Positions 1 to 8,831 of a DNA stretch of 22,591 nucleotides are shown here, in pieces. How positions within the stretch are numbered: position 1 is the stretch's first letter; each line of letters starts with the position of its first letter. The stretch is taken from positions 1-22,591 of the IMG/VR virus record IMGVR_UViG_3300045003_000069; one strand, 5' to 3'. Both the position numbers and the translations under genes were made by a program. The notes under the pieces were generated by a model. It was not told the origin of the DNA, ran no database searches, and saw only the letters and a program-made list of their open reading frames with translations. Source of the stretch: a virus.

Positions 1-185
1 CGACTAGAAATCGCAGAGGTTTCCTGATCGAGAAGATGGGCGAGGAACCACACTTCGTATCTGCGATCAGCGGCCAGCGTCCACAGGATGAGTGGTGGAT
101 CAACGCTCGTGAAGCTATCAATGCACGCATGAGGGAATCGACTGAGCGGTTCCGCAGGGCGCTGGCAGACGTATCTTTTGAATAA
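1..185 (+). CDS. 3' end of an unrecognised phage structural gene (partial)
   Basis: Reading from base 3, sixty sense codons run without a stop to TAA at 183-185; the start lies outside the window. The visible C-terminus is basic and Trp/Arg-rich (motif DEWWINAREAINARMREST) and predicted helical, ending ALADVSFE. No catalytic motif is visible. Its position just before the tail assembly chaperones fits a head-tail completion, tail terminator or major tail protein gene, but I do not recognise the fragment and the assignment is by neighbourhood only. It ends 28 bases before the next start, with a very strong ribosome binding site in that gap. Confidence 0.6.
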   Translation, partial: TRNRRGFLIEKMGEEPHFVSAISGQRPQDEWWINAREAINARMRESTERFRRALADVSFE

Positions 186-200
186 ATAACCGCACGACCC

Positions 201-208
201 AAGGAGGT
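201..208 (+). promoter_or_regulatory. Strong Shine-Dalgarno site of the tail chaperone gene
   Basis: AAGGAGGT is a full match to the anti-Shine-Dalgarno sequence, five bases before the ATG at 214. It is the strongest ribosome binding site in the window, as expected for a high-output structural operon, and it fixes the start of the following gene. The string GAGGTCTCC recurs at 256-264, again just before an ATG, but inside the coding region. Confidence 0.85.
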
Positions 209-213
209 CTCCG

Positions 214-912
214 ATGGAAGCAGCAACGACACCACAAGCCCCGCCACAGGCCGAAGAGGTCTCCTATGAGCAGGCGGTTGCCGAGCAGAACGAGATCGAT
301 CAGGCAGAAGGCCGGCCTCGTCCCCGTCCGGGGGCAAAATCCGAAGGAGAGGATCTCGTCGATCTCCTAGCACCCAAGAAGGGTGCGAAGGAATGGGCTT
401 TCGGTAGGGACAAGGACGGAAATCCGATCCGAACCTACATCCAGCGGGAGCTTTCAGTGATCACGAAGGCCCAGTGGTTCTCGCTCGTCGGCGAGGTCAT
501 GGATGAAGCTCTGGGGGGAGATAACTCGCTGTCTCTGAACACGCTCCTGAGCCCGCCAGAGGGTGTTCGAGCAGGTGGGAGTGGTCTCAGGCCGGCTGAT
601 TTCCAGGACGCCGACACGTTCGTTCACGCGATCGGCAAGCTGCTCGTCTATGCACCTGACTTTCTGAAAAAGTCGATCTGCATCTGGCTCGACGTGCCGG
701 ACTACGAGTGGGAGTTGGCGCAAGAACTGATGCGGCAATCACCGGAGTTGGGTGGCCTTTCGGACGAGCAATTCACTGAGATGGTCGAGATCTTCATCGA
801 TCAGAACTTCGAGGCGATCCGGGCAAATTTTCGCGAAAGGTTTCCACGCCTACGCGATCGTTGGCAGGCTCGCGCGAAGGAAGCCGATCAGTTTCGCTCA
901 CAGAAGCGCTAG
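214..912 (+). CDS. Tail assembly chaperone, short (G-like) form
   Basis: This 232-residue protein lies directly before the tape measure gene and overlaps a second frame, the signature arrangement of siphovirus tail assembly chaperones (lambda G/GT type). In the family these bind the tape measure protein and recruit tail-tube subunits in the cytoplasm; they are not in the virion. Residues 1-45 are low-complexity, Ala/Glu/Gln-rich, with an Arg-Pro run (GRPRPRPGAKS). The rest is an acidic helical domain (for example DVPDYEWELAQELM). The start is set by the ribosome binding site at 201-208. A canonical slippery heptamer lies 27 codons before the stop, so part of the translation should continue into the frame ending at 1322. 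The call rests on gene order and frame architecture rather than a catalytic motif. Confidence 0.82.
   Translation: MEAATTPQAPPQAEEVSYEQAVAEQNEIDQAEGRPRPRPGAKSEGEDLVDLLAPKKGAKEWAFGRDKDGNPIRTYIQRELSVITKAQWFSLVGEVMDEALGGDNSLSLNTLLSPPEGVRAGGSGLRPADFQDADTFVHAIGKLLVYAPDFLKKSICIWLDVPDYEWELAQELMRQSPELGGLSDEQFTEMVEIFIDQNFEAIRANFRERFPRLRDRWQARAKEADQFRSQKR
825..831 (+). promoter_or_regulatory. Programmed -1 ribosomal frameshift slippery site
   Basis: In the frame of the 214-912 gene the codons are gcA AAT TTT, giving A AAT TTT, a perfect X XXY YYZ heptamer. Slipping back one base places ribosomes in the frame that stays open to 1322. The site lies inside the overlap of the two frames, where lambda-like tail chaperones carry it. 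TCGCG directly downstream could pair with later CGCGA copies to form a stimulatory stem, but I did not establish a specific structure. Confidence 0.78.
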
Positions 913-1322
913 AGGACTACTCCGCAAGTCATCCAGAATCCGTCGCAGAGCTACTGAAATGGCCGGCCCGAAGATTCGATCACTTCTACTTGCTGCATCA
1001 GAAGCGGCAGATCGTCGCTGGGCTCGAACGTCAGAAAGTCGAGATGGTCGCGGCACTTTGGAGCAATTCGAATTGGGACGACGGAAAAGACTCCCGTAAG
1101 AATGCGATTGCGGACATCGAATCCAGCTATGAAGAGGCACTGCGTAAGATCGAGAGCATCGGAAAGCCGATACAGGACGACGGTGAGCAGATTGACAAGG
1201 ACAATCCGTTCTTCGCTGCGGCTGAACGCGGAATCCAGAAACTCGAAGACAAATATGGGCATCTCGTGAAGAACGAAGCGGAAGAGATCAACTACATGGA
1301 GGGGCTCGACCAAGAGCTTTAG
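831..1322 (+). CDS. Tail assembly chaperone, frameshift (T-like) extension
   Basis: This frame is open across the slippery site and ends with TAG at 1320-1322. An ATG at 861 exists but has no clear ribosome binding site, so expression as the end of a G-T fusion is more likely: 206 residues from the first frame plus 163 here, about 369 in all. The segment contains a helical, aromatic core (ELLKWPARRFDHFYLLHQKR, then QIVAGLERQKVEMVAALW) and a charged C-terminal helix. Similar T segments in other phages contact the tape measure protein. It ends three bases before the tape measure GTG, so the two are probably translationally coupled. If no frameshift occurs, the alternative is a separate 153-residue protein from 861. 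Confidence 0.75.
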   Translation, partial: SRKVSTPTRSLAGSREGSRSVSLTEALEDYSASHPESVAELLKWPARRFDHFYLLHQKRQIVAGLERQKVEMVAALWSNSNWDDGKDSRKNAIADIESSYEEALRKIESIGKPIQDDGEQIDKDNPFFAAAERGIQKLEDKYGHLVKNEAEEINYMEGLDQEL

Positions 1323-1325
1323 ACG

Positions 1326-4300
1326 GTGCCTGACCGCTCGTACATCATCGAGATTCTGCTCAGGGCGCGTGATGAGACAGCACGCGCTTTTGCGTCTGCG
1401 ATGGGTGAGCTTGAGGCGTACGACAAGGCAGTAGAGGAATCCAATAAGAAGCTCCTAGCGAGTCGCGCGGCTCATACTGCGTACAACAAGGCAGTAGATG
1501 AAGGAACTACTTCGATAAAGCAGAAGGATGCAGCCCTGAAGGAGCACGGGCTCACTTCACAAGATCAACTGCGTAAGGAGATCGAACTCGAAAAGGCTCA
1601 ACGAGCAGTAACACAATCGATACTCGCAGGCAATGAAGGAACAAAACAACACACACTGCTGCTCGGCGATCTCGTTCGCGCAGAGGAACGATATGCAGAA
1701 TCACTGAAGACAAATAAGAAATTCACCGATGACATCATCGCTAGTCGCATCGCCGAGACTAGGCACATCGCCGATCAAACGACTGCGATCGAGCATGAGA
1801 CGCGAGTAAACGAAGAGCGAGCACGCTCGCTTGGGCGCGTCTCGGAAGCCGCAGCACGCGCCGCCCAAATTGAGGCAGCGGAGCGCAAGAAGGCCAGCGA
1901 TGCGATTATCCGAGCCGACGAAGAGGCGACACGTCGCGTTGAACAGAATCGTCGAAATCTGTCTAGGTATCTCGAACAGGAACAGAATCGACTAGAGACG
2001 ATTGACGCAAAGGCAGCACGCGCTGAAGAGGCACGGATTGCAAAGCAGGAGCAAATTCTAAGACGAGCAGCGTCGCTTGCTCAAATCACAGAAGCGCCAG
2101 GACGACGGCGCACCGTTAGCGCACGTGCGACCGTAGCACGTGCCCAGCGAGGTCTTGGTGCAGCCGAACAGGAACTTATTCATGTCGGCGGACTCGCTCC
2201 AGAAGAGGCGGCGCAGCAAATTCAGGGCGTTAGACAGCAGGCGCAAGATGATCTCGGTCTCAATAAGTTCGATCAACTCAAGAACAAATTCAAGGATCTC
2301 GATGGAAGCGTAAAGGGATTTGACTCATCGATCCGTAATGCGTTCGGATTCGCACTCGTAACATTCATTCAGCCGGCGATGGCCTTGATGGTGGGTCTGG
2401 CAGGAGCCTTTGCGGCGGTTGGCTCTGCGGCGATCTCGGCGGGGGCAGCGATTGGCACGACGTTCCTCTCTGCGATGGTGCAGGGAATACCTGTAATGGG
2501 ACTTTTGACAGCCTCGATGCAGAGGTTGACGCAGGTATTCAGCTACGTTCAAGCAGCGGCGCAGTCGGTTCAGCAACGATTCATGGCGCAATATCAGACG
2601 GCCATCCAAAACCGTCTGGGAATAAATCAGGTAGCGATTGCAGCACACGGATTGTCTGACGCTCTGTATTCGCAACAGCAGGCTATTAGACAGGTCTCGA
2701 TAGCGCAATTCGGTCTCACACAGACACGTCAGCAAGCAGCGCGGCAGCTACAAGACCTGACGTTCCAAGAGCAGTCTGCTCGTCTCGCTGCAGAAGCATC
2801 CTCGTTATCTGTCGTAAACGCCCAGAAAGCTCTACGTCAGGCGATTGCAACAGGTGGAGATGTTCAGCAGGCGCAGCTTGATCTTCAGCAGGCGCAGCTA
2901 GGCCACACACAAGCCGTCACACAGGCACAGCGAGCGATTGCGGACGCTTCACAGGGTTCGATAGCACGTCAAGCAATCGCTCAACAAGTTTCGCAGGCGC
3001 AGGTAGCCGTCACACAGGCACAGCGAGCAGTGGTCGATGCTCAGTTCAGCGTGGCTCAGGCTCGTGCCGGCCTGGTGCAAGCGCAACAAGCCGCAACAGG
3101 ATTCAACGCATCTGTTGCGGCGCAACTGGCGTACATGCGATCGCAAATGTCGCGGACCGAGTTGGCATTGGCGAATATTTTGATGCCGCTGTTCAATCCG
3201 CAGAGCCCACTCAGGAGGGCTCTGCATACGCTCACTGATCAGATCGTTGCGGCATTCATACCGCTTGCATCGCGGCTCATCCAGATCTTCCAGAGGCGAG
3301 ACTTCTTTGGCGCGCTTTTGAATCTCGCTACACAGATAGGAAACGCCTTCAGAACTGTATTCGCGACACTCACGAGCAGTCAGGCAGTTCGAGCTTTCAT
3401 CGCTCTCATCAATGATGCGGCAAGGAATGTCGGTCCACTTGCAGGAATTGTCTCGGCGATGCTGCGTGGATTCGGTGCAATCGCTCAAGCAGCCGCACCT
3501 TTCGTTCACGATCTCCTGGTGACGGTTGAATCGCTGGCAAAGGCATTTGCTGCGTGGGCCACTTCGGTAAAGGGTCAGAATTGGCTCAAGCAGTTCTTCA
3601 CCGACGCCTTTGGGTCGCTCAAGGCATTCATGGATGTCGGGCTCGCGCTGGTTCAGTTGATTGCAGCAGTGGTAACGCAGGGCGGTGGCGCGCAGGCAGG
3701 CATTCGTCTTCTCGATGATTTCGCAAAGCGGATCGATCAAGTTACGAATTCGATCAACAACCACGGACGCGCATGGCAGATCCTTCAGCAGCTTTGGCAG
3801 TCGGCGGCTCCAGCACTCCATGCTGTAGGTGAGATCCTCGGGGCGATCGGAAGCGCCTTCTTGCAAATCGGTGGGACGCCTGAAGGCCGGCGTTCAATGC
3901 AAGCACTCGCCGATGTGATCGCGCACGTCCTCGTCCCGGCGTTTGTTCAATTCGCACTCATTATTGGTTTTGTCGTCAGCCAGATCACTCAGTTCCTACA
4001 GCACCATCCCGCGCTCATGTCGGCGCTCAGTGGAATTCTGGGTATCGTACTTACGCTGTCATTTGCAGTCAAAGGCATAAAACTCATCTTTGGACCGTTC
4101 GCTGCGGCGATTACGATCTTGAAGACAGTTGGTGGTCTGCTAGGTGGTGTGGCGCGTAGGCTTGGCGAAATCGGCGTGCTGGCGATTGGGCGTCTGTTCG
4201 GGTTGGAGGGTTTACCTGAGTACGAACGTTTGCTTGATCGCATAAAGGGCGCTGGTGGTCCAGCAGCGACTATGGAAACCGCTATGAAGCGAGGCGGTGA

Positions 4301-7300
4301 TTATGCAGCTAGCAGAATGGAGGAAGCGCTTCATGGCGTGCGTGGCGGCGGAAGACCGAACGGCGGTTCGATATCGCATGTGGTCGAAATCGCCGGTCAA
4401 CCGATTCGAGTCTTCGTCGTAAATTGGGAAGAGATTGCGGCAGGTAGGGGACTTGGAGGCGGTCCGCATGAAGTTCCTCCGGGTGAGCATGTGCCGGTCG
4501 AGCCACGGACGCCAGGGCCAATTCGTCGAGCGGTCTCTCGGGTTACGGCACCGATACGGCGCACTGTTACGAGAATCACCTCGCCGGTTCGTCGAGCCGC
4601 CGGTGCTGTGCTGGGACCGATTACACGTGGAGTTCAGCCGATTCGTCGTGCAGCAGCCACCGCAGCAGCCATCGCATCACTGTCGCCTGTAGGTCGCGCG
4701 CTAAGAGGGCTTGGTTCATTTGCTCGCGCGATTCCTCTACTTGATCTTGGATTCCTCGGATTTGGCGCGCTCGGTCCAAGCGCTGAAGGTCCAGGGCTTT
4801 TTGGACATCTTGCGACAGGAATTGAATCGATCGATCCGACTGGGCTGATACCCGGATTCCAGGGAATCGCACATTCGCTGTTCCACCCGCTCTTTCATGC
4901 AGTCGGCGGTGATCTCACTGCGCCCCGGCCGGAACAAACTGCATATAACCTTCAGCAGCGCCAAGGAATCCCACAGTCGTTCTCGTTCTCGCGAGCGCTG
5001 CGCGGTGAAAGTTCACAGCAGATCATCACGGAATGGGATCGCACACTGAAGCCGGTATTCGCTCATGCTACGACCAGCTTCCGGCAGTTGGGCAAGGATG
5101 TATCGACGAATATCTTGGATGTCATCAAAGATATTCCGAATAAATTCCGACAACCGTTCAAGGATGCGACGAGTCGAGCGACACCCGAGTTCGATTCATT
5201 CCATAAGAACGTCACAACGAAGATTTCGAATACGCAGGCCAACATCCTCGGTGCGATCAGAAACATCGCTCGAACTGTTGGAACTGGGACTAATCGTGGC
5301 CTTCAGACATTCACATCAAATATCGGAACTACGGTCACGACGGCTATCGACAACATCAATGCGGTCGTCTCCGGAGTTCACGATGGAATCAAATCGATCA
5401 ATACGCAGATGTCTAATTCGCTCAAGGCGATGGGCGTCACGTCGGTCACAAACATCACGACCGGAACGGTTCAGAAGGTATCTGCTGCGATCAAGAGCTT
5501 CCTGTATGTCGCCACAGCATTTGCTGGCGGTGGATTCGTAGGAAATATGGGTGAGCGAGGACGCGATGGGGTTCTTGCACTGCTTGGTCGGGGTGAAGCT
5601 GTGCTGAACTGGGGTCATCAGAAACTCGTCGAGCCTGCGCTGAACGCTTTCTACGGCTTTGGCCTGACGGATCTGTTCCAACGCACCGCTGGATCACATG
5701 CCGGACAGCAGAGCCAGGGAGGATATGCGACAGGAGGATATATCTATCCGTTCCCACGAGGGACGCTGATCGGCCGCTCGGATCAGGGCGTGGATGCGAA
5801 TATGCCGGTGGGTTCTCCGATTGGACCGATGGGTCCGGCAGTCGTCAAGGGCGTGATTCAGAATTGGTACAAGGGCCAGCCGTTTATCTGGTGGGAGCTT
5901 ACAGATGGCCCGCGCAAGGGCCAGTATGGCTATGTCGCGGAGCAGATTACGAATCTCGCTCCAGTCGGCGCGGTTCTCCAGCCAAATCAGGCAGTAGCCG
6001 CATATGCGCCCTCTGGTACAGGAATCGAATATGGGTGGGCTACTGCTAGCGGTTCGACACTGGCACGAGCGACGACAGGCTACACCGAAGGCCAAGTCAC
6101 GCCGGCCGGTGCCGATATGCATTCGTTTTTGCTCGGGCTCGCTCACGGTCAAATTCTTGGTGGTCTTTTCGGTGCTGCTGCGAATATCAGCCCGCCACTA
6201 GTAAAGGGCGCTGGACATCTTGCGGCGTTGGCCCAGAAGGTGCTTCAGCGAATCACCGATCAGGCAAACAACTACTTGAATCAAAAACAGCAGACATCAG
6301 GTGGGACAGGAAATGTCTCATCGCTATCTGGATTTGCCGCGAAGGGCACGTCTGCTGCTGCGAATCAGTCGCTTGGTCACAGGATGATGCGAGCTTTTGG
6401 ATATCCCGAATCCGAGTGGCCAGCCCTCCTTGCATTGTGGAATCAGGAATCGAGTTGGGAAGCAGGTCCATCATCTGTCAACCCCTCGTCTGGCGCGTAT
6501 GGAATTCCTCAAGCCAATCCCTCTGGTGGCCAGGGACACCCATATGCGCTCAATGATCCTGTCGCACAGATCAAGTGGGGACTTCAATACATCAAGAATC
6601 GATACGGCACGCCATCTGCCGCCGAAGCACACGAACTGTCCTATCATTGGTACAACCAGGGTGGGTACGCTGGAGGAAAGCCGGTTTCTGTTACCGCGCA
6701 TGTTGGGGAATGGATTCTCAACAAGTCGCAGCAGATGAAATTAGCGAGTCGTCTCGGGATGACCGTTGACAGCCTGAAGAAGTCGTTGGGCTTTTCAGGT
6801 GGACCGACTTCCTTCCAGGGAGGCGGCGAGATTGGCGACTATCGCACGGGCCGTTTCAATCGCGCTGGCACTTATACCGGACCGGATATCGCTGTCGATA
6901 CCGAAGCGTTCTACGCAGCAGCGCTGTCCATCTATACGCGCGCCCAGAGTCGAGTTATCAACAACATCACAGCCAAGGTGCGAGCTTCCAGTAGGAAATT
7001 CAACTCGGCGCTTGATCGGTTCATTGCGAACTACAACGTCGTTGGTGGCGATAGCGGTCTCTTCGCCTTAGCTGCGACAGCAGTTTCCGATTTCGTATCT
7101 AGGCAGCAGACAGCAGTCACGCTTGCAGCAGCCGGCGTACGCGAGATCGGACAGCGACTAAGACGCGGAACAGCACAGACAGCGCTACAAGCGGCAACCA
7201 CTGATCTACGTTCAACACAGCAGATCATCGCCCAGCTTGAACCGTTACAGCGTTCCGAAGTAGAGGCGCTCGCACAGGTGAATCGTCAGATCGCCGCTCT

Positions 7301-8822
7301 TGGACCACATCCTGAGCGCCACCATCTGAAGCAGTATCAGACGCTCCTGAGTGCTCGTGAAGATTTCATAAAGAAGATTCAGGATGCCGATTCGCAACTC
7401 GCATCCGCATACACCGATCTCTATACGAAACAGACAGCGCAATTCCAAGCCGAGGTCGATGCCAGGATGCGTAACCCCACGCTGCGCCTGAATCTCGCCC
7501 AATTGAATCAGCAGATCGCACAGGCATTTGGTCGTACAGGCCAGTTGCTAGGCCCGCGAGGTGCTGATCAGCAAGTGATAAATGCCCTTCAAGCGCAGCA
7601 GCAGATTCTCCAGAACGAGTATTTCCGTGCGGCATCCAGGGCACGACATGATCCACGTTGGCAGAAGACGGCTGACGATCTCCTGCAACAGCTTCAGGGA
7701 GTCATCGCAAGCGTCGCTCAAGCACAAGCGCAACAGCTTCAGGACGCCATTTCGGCAGCCGACACTCGTGCCCAGATACAGCAGTCTGCGATCGACATGA
7801 CAAACAGGTTGATTCAGGTCCAGGCTGGGCTAGGCGATCAAGTCGGAGCGGCAGCACGGCAGATTGATGTCTCGCGCCTTCATCAGCAACAGCTTGGCGA
7901 GCAGTTCCAGACGTATAACAACCTGCTCGGTCAGGCCCGAGCGCAGGGAAATGTCAGTGCCATCAACGACCTCACGCAGAAGATCGAAGATCTGACTGCT
8001 CAAATGGCCGAGGCGAATCTCCAGACGCAGCAGTTGATCACCGCATATCGGCAGCTTTCGATTTCGATTCTCCAGACTCAGACGCAGGCGACGAGTGGTT
8101 TCTTCTCAGCAGCAAATCAGATCGCGCAAACGCTGGGGGCTATCGCAGGAAATCAGAATCTTCCTGCTCTAATCGCGTATGCAAAGGAAGCTGGGGCTTC
8201 GCTCATCGACCAAGGCAAGAGCATCGTTGCGAACATCATGGCGGCGGTGAATGATCCGAATGCACCATTTGGCGCAAATCAGGCACAGGCAGGTGGGCTC
8301 CTGACGCAACTCGTGAATGCCTATCAGGGCGGCCCGCAGCAATTCGCGAATGTCCTTGCTGCGCTTGGTCCGGCGTTGGGTCAATTCGAAGCTGGGCTTC
8401 CTCAAGACCAGGCGACGCTTTTCCAAAATCTCGTTCAGGCGCTTATCGACAACACGACCTCGATCGTCAACAACACGCAGCAGCTTCAGCAGCTAAATGC
8501 GACGACGCTTCAGCAGCAGTTCACATCAAGCGCGTGGTCGATGTTCCGCGAGGCGATCTTCAACGGCCTGGGCGGGCTCCTGCCGAATTATGCGCTGGCA
8601 GTGCCTTCGATGGACGTGGGCGGCTATATTTCGCGTAGTGGGCTACTGTACGGCCATCAGGGCGAGACGATCGTGCCGGCGGGAGTCCAACGTGGTCCGG
8701 TTGGCGGAGGGAATTACGGCGACGTGAACGTTCATGTCACGAATCCAACAGAGGTGGCCGATCCGGTTCATCTCGGAAATGCGATCGCTTGGCGTCTGGC
8801 CCACGATCCGAATTCACGATAG
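1326..8822 (+). CDS. Tape measure protein with lytic-transglycosylase-like and M23-like domains
   Basis: At 2498 residues this is by far the largest gene. It sits where a siphovirus tape measure belongs. The start is GTG; the nearest ribosome binding site (GGAGGGG, about 1298) is distant, so coupling to the preceding gene is likely. Residues 1-310 are Glu/Ala/Arg coiled coil, about 339-400 hydrophobic, about 440-620 Gln/Ala-rich coiled coil with heptad repeats, and about 861-942 a second hydrophobic block. Four P-[IV]-R-R repeats lie at 1065-1108. Residues about 1474-1570 resemble an M23-peptidase fold, but the metal His appears replaced (DQGVD at 1486-1490) and the second motif reads YVAEQI, so it is probably inactive. 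Residues about 1682-1781 resemble a soluble lytic transglycosylase (ALWNQESSWE, candidate catalytic Glu1708; SGAYGIPQ; AQIKWGLQYI). The last 700 residues are mostly coiled coil. At roughly 0.15 nm per residue the tail would approach 370 nm. Confidence 0.93.
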   Translation: MPDRSYIIEILLRARDETARAFASAMGELEAYDKAVEESNKKLLASRAAHTAYNKAVDEGTTSIKQKDAALKEHGLTSQDQLRKEIELEKAQRAVTQSILAGNEGTKQHTLLLGDLVRAEERYAESLKTNKKFTDDIIASRIAETRHIADQTTAIEHETRVNEERARSLGRVSEAAARAAQIEAAERKKASDAIIRADEEATRRVEQNRRNLSRYLEQEQNRLETIDAKAARAEEARIAKQEQILRRAASLAQITEAPGRRRTVSARATVARAQRGLGAAEQELIHVGGLAPEEAAQQIQGVRQQAQDDLGLNKFDQLKNKFKDLDGSVKGFDSSIRNAFGFALVTFIQPAMALMVGLAGAFAAVGSAAISAGAAIGTTFLSAMVQGIPVMGLLTASMQRLTQVFSYVQAAAQSVQQRFMAQYQTAIQNRLGINQVAIAAHGLSDALYSQQQAIRQVSIAQFGLTQTRQQAARQLQDLTFQEQSARLAAEASSLSVVNAQKALRQAIATGGDVQQAQLDLQQAQLGHTQAVTQAQRAIADASQGSIARQAIAQQVSQAQVAVTQAQRAVVDAQFSVAQARAGLVQAQQAATGFNASVAAQLAYMRSQMSRTELALANILMPLFNPQSPLRRALHTLTDQIVAAFIPLASRLIQIFQRRDFFGALLNLATQIGNAFRTVFATLTSSQAVRAFIALINDAARNVGPLAGIVSAMLRGFGAIAQAAAPFVHDLLVTVESLAKAFAAWATSVKGQNWLKQFFTDAFGSLKAFMDVGLALVQLIAAVVTQGGGAQAGIRLLDDFAKRIDQVTNSINNHGRAWQILQQLWQSAAPALHAVGEILGAIGSAFLQIGGTPEGRRSMQALADVIAHVLVPAFVQFALIIGFVVSQITQFLQHHPALMSALSGILGIVLTLSFAVKGIKLIFGPFAAAITILKTVGGLLGGVARRLGEIGVLAIGRLFGLEGLPEYERLLDRIKGAGGPAATMETAMKRGGDYAASRMEEALHGVRGGGRPNGGSISHVVEIAGQPIRVFVVNWEEIAAGRGLGGGPHEVPPGEHVPVEPRTPGPIRRAVSRVTAPIRRTVTRITSPVRRAAGAVLGPITRGVQPIRRAAATAAAIASLSPVGRALRGLGSFARAIPLLDLGFLGFGALGPSAEGPGLFGHLATGIESIDPTGLIPGFQGIAHSLFHPLFHAVGGDLTAPRPEQTAYNLQQRQGIPQSFSFSRALRGESSQQIITEWDRTLKPVFAHATTSFRQLGKDVSTNILDVIKDIPNKFRQPFKDATSRATPEFDSFHKNVTTKISNTQANILGAIRNIARTVGTGTNRGLQTFTSNIGTTVTTAIDNINAVVSGVHDGIKSINTQMSNSLKAMGVTSVTNITTGTVQKVSAAIKSFLYVATAFAGGGFVGNMGERGRDGVLALLGRGEAVLNWGHQKLVEPALNAFYGFGLTDLFQRTAGSHAGQQSQGGYATGGYIYPFPRGTLIGRSDQGVDANMPVGSPIGPMGPAVVKGVIQNWYKGQPFIWWELTDGPRKGQYGYVAEQITNLAPVGAVLQPNQAVAAYAPSGTGIEYGWATASGSTLARATTGYTEGQVTPAGADMHSFLLGLAHGQILGGLFGAAANISPPLVKGAGHLAALAQKVLQRITDQANNYLNQKQQTSGGTGNVSSLSGFAAKGTSAAANQSLGHRMMRAFGYPESEWPALLALWNQESSWEAGPSSVNPSSGAYGIPQANPSGGQGHPYALNDPVAQIKWGLQYIKNRYGTPSAAEAHELSYHWYNQGGYAGGKPVSVTAHVGEWILNKSQQMKLASRLGMTVDSLKKSLGFSGGPTSFQGGGEIGDYRTGRFNRAGTYTGPDIAVDTEAFYAAALSIYTRAQSRVINNITAKVRASSRKFNSALDRFIANYNVVGGDSGLFALAATAVSDFVSRQQTAVTLAAAGVREIGQRLRRGTAQTALQAATTDLRSTQQIIAQLEPLQRSEVEALAQVNRQIAALGPHPERHHLKQYQTLLSAREDFIKKIQDADSQLASAYTDLYTKQTAQFQAEVDARMRNPTLRLNLAQLNQQIAQAFGRTGQLLGPRGADQQVINALQAQQQILQNEYFRAASRARHDPRWQKTADDLLQQLQGVIASVAQAQAQQLQDAISAADTRAQIQQSAIDMTNRLIQVQAGLGDQVGAAARQIDVSRLHQQQLGEQFQTYNNLLGQARAQGNVSAINDLTQKIEDLTAQMAEANLQTQQLITAYRQLSISILQTQTQATSGFFSAANQIAQTLGAIAGNQNLPALIAYAKEAGASLIDQGKSIVANIMAAVNDPNAPFGANQAQAGGLLTQLVNAYQGGPQQFANVLAALGPALGQFEAGLPQDQATLFQNLVQALIDNTTSIVNNTQQLQQLNATTLQQQFTSSAWSMFREAIFNGLGGLLPNYALAVPSMDVGGYISRSGLLYGHQGETIVPAGVQRGPVGGGNYGDVNVHVTNPTEVADPVHLGNAIAWRLAHDPNSR
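2863..3028 (+). repeat. Tandem and spaced repeats within the tape measure coiled coil
   Basis: A 16-base unit (TTCAGCAGGCGCAGCT) occurs at 2863-2878 and 2884-2899, exactly 21 bases (seven codons) apart, giving heptads QQAQLDL/QQAQLGH. A 24-base exact repeat occurs at 2912-2935 and 3005-3028, 93 bases (31 codons) apart, encoding AVTQAQRA twice. The multiples of three and the heptad period point to growth of the coiled coil by in-frame duplication. Confidence 0.8.
4518..4649 (+). repeat. Basic P-[IV]-R-R repeat segment in the tape measure protein
   Basis: Four copies of Pro-Ile/Val-Arg-Arg begin at residues 1065, 1076, 1087 and 1105 (bases 4518, 4551, 4584 and 4638), spaced 11, 11 and 18 residues. 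The interval is rich in Arg, Thr, Ser and Val and has few acidic residues, forming a local basic stretch between the second hydrophobic block and the M23-like domain. Its function is unknown; a DNA- or membrane-contacting segment is possible. Confidence 0.7.
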
Positions 8823-8831
8823 GAGAGGTAG

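Noticed and set aside
752-1099. Third open frame across the chaperone overlap
   Set aside because: Its translation is Arg/Ser-rich, typical of an off-frame read; both neighbouring frames have better coding character and are linked by the slippery site.
2949-3866. Antisense open frame of 305 codons within the tape measure gene
   Set aside because: Its translation is Cys/Arg-rich without any domain, has no ribosome binding site, and lies opposite a clearly coding coiled-coil and membrane region; it is a shadow frame.
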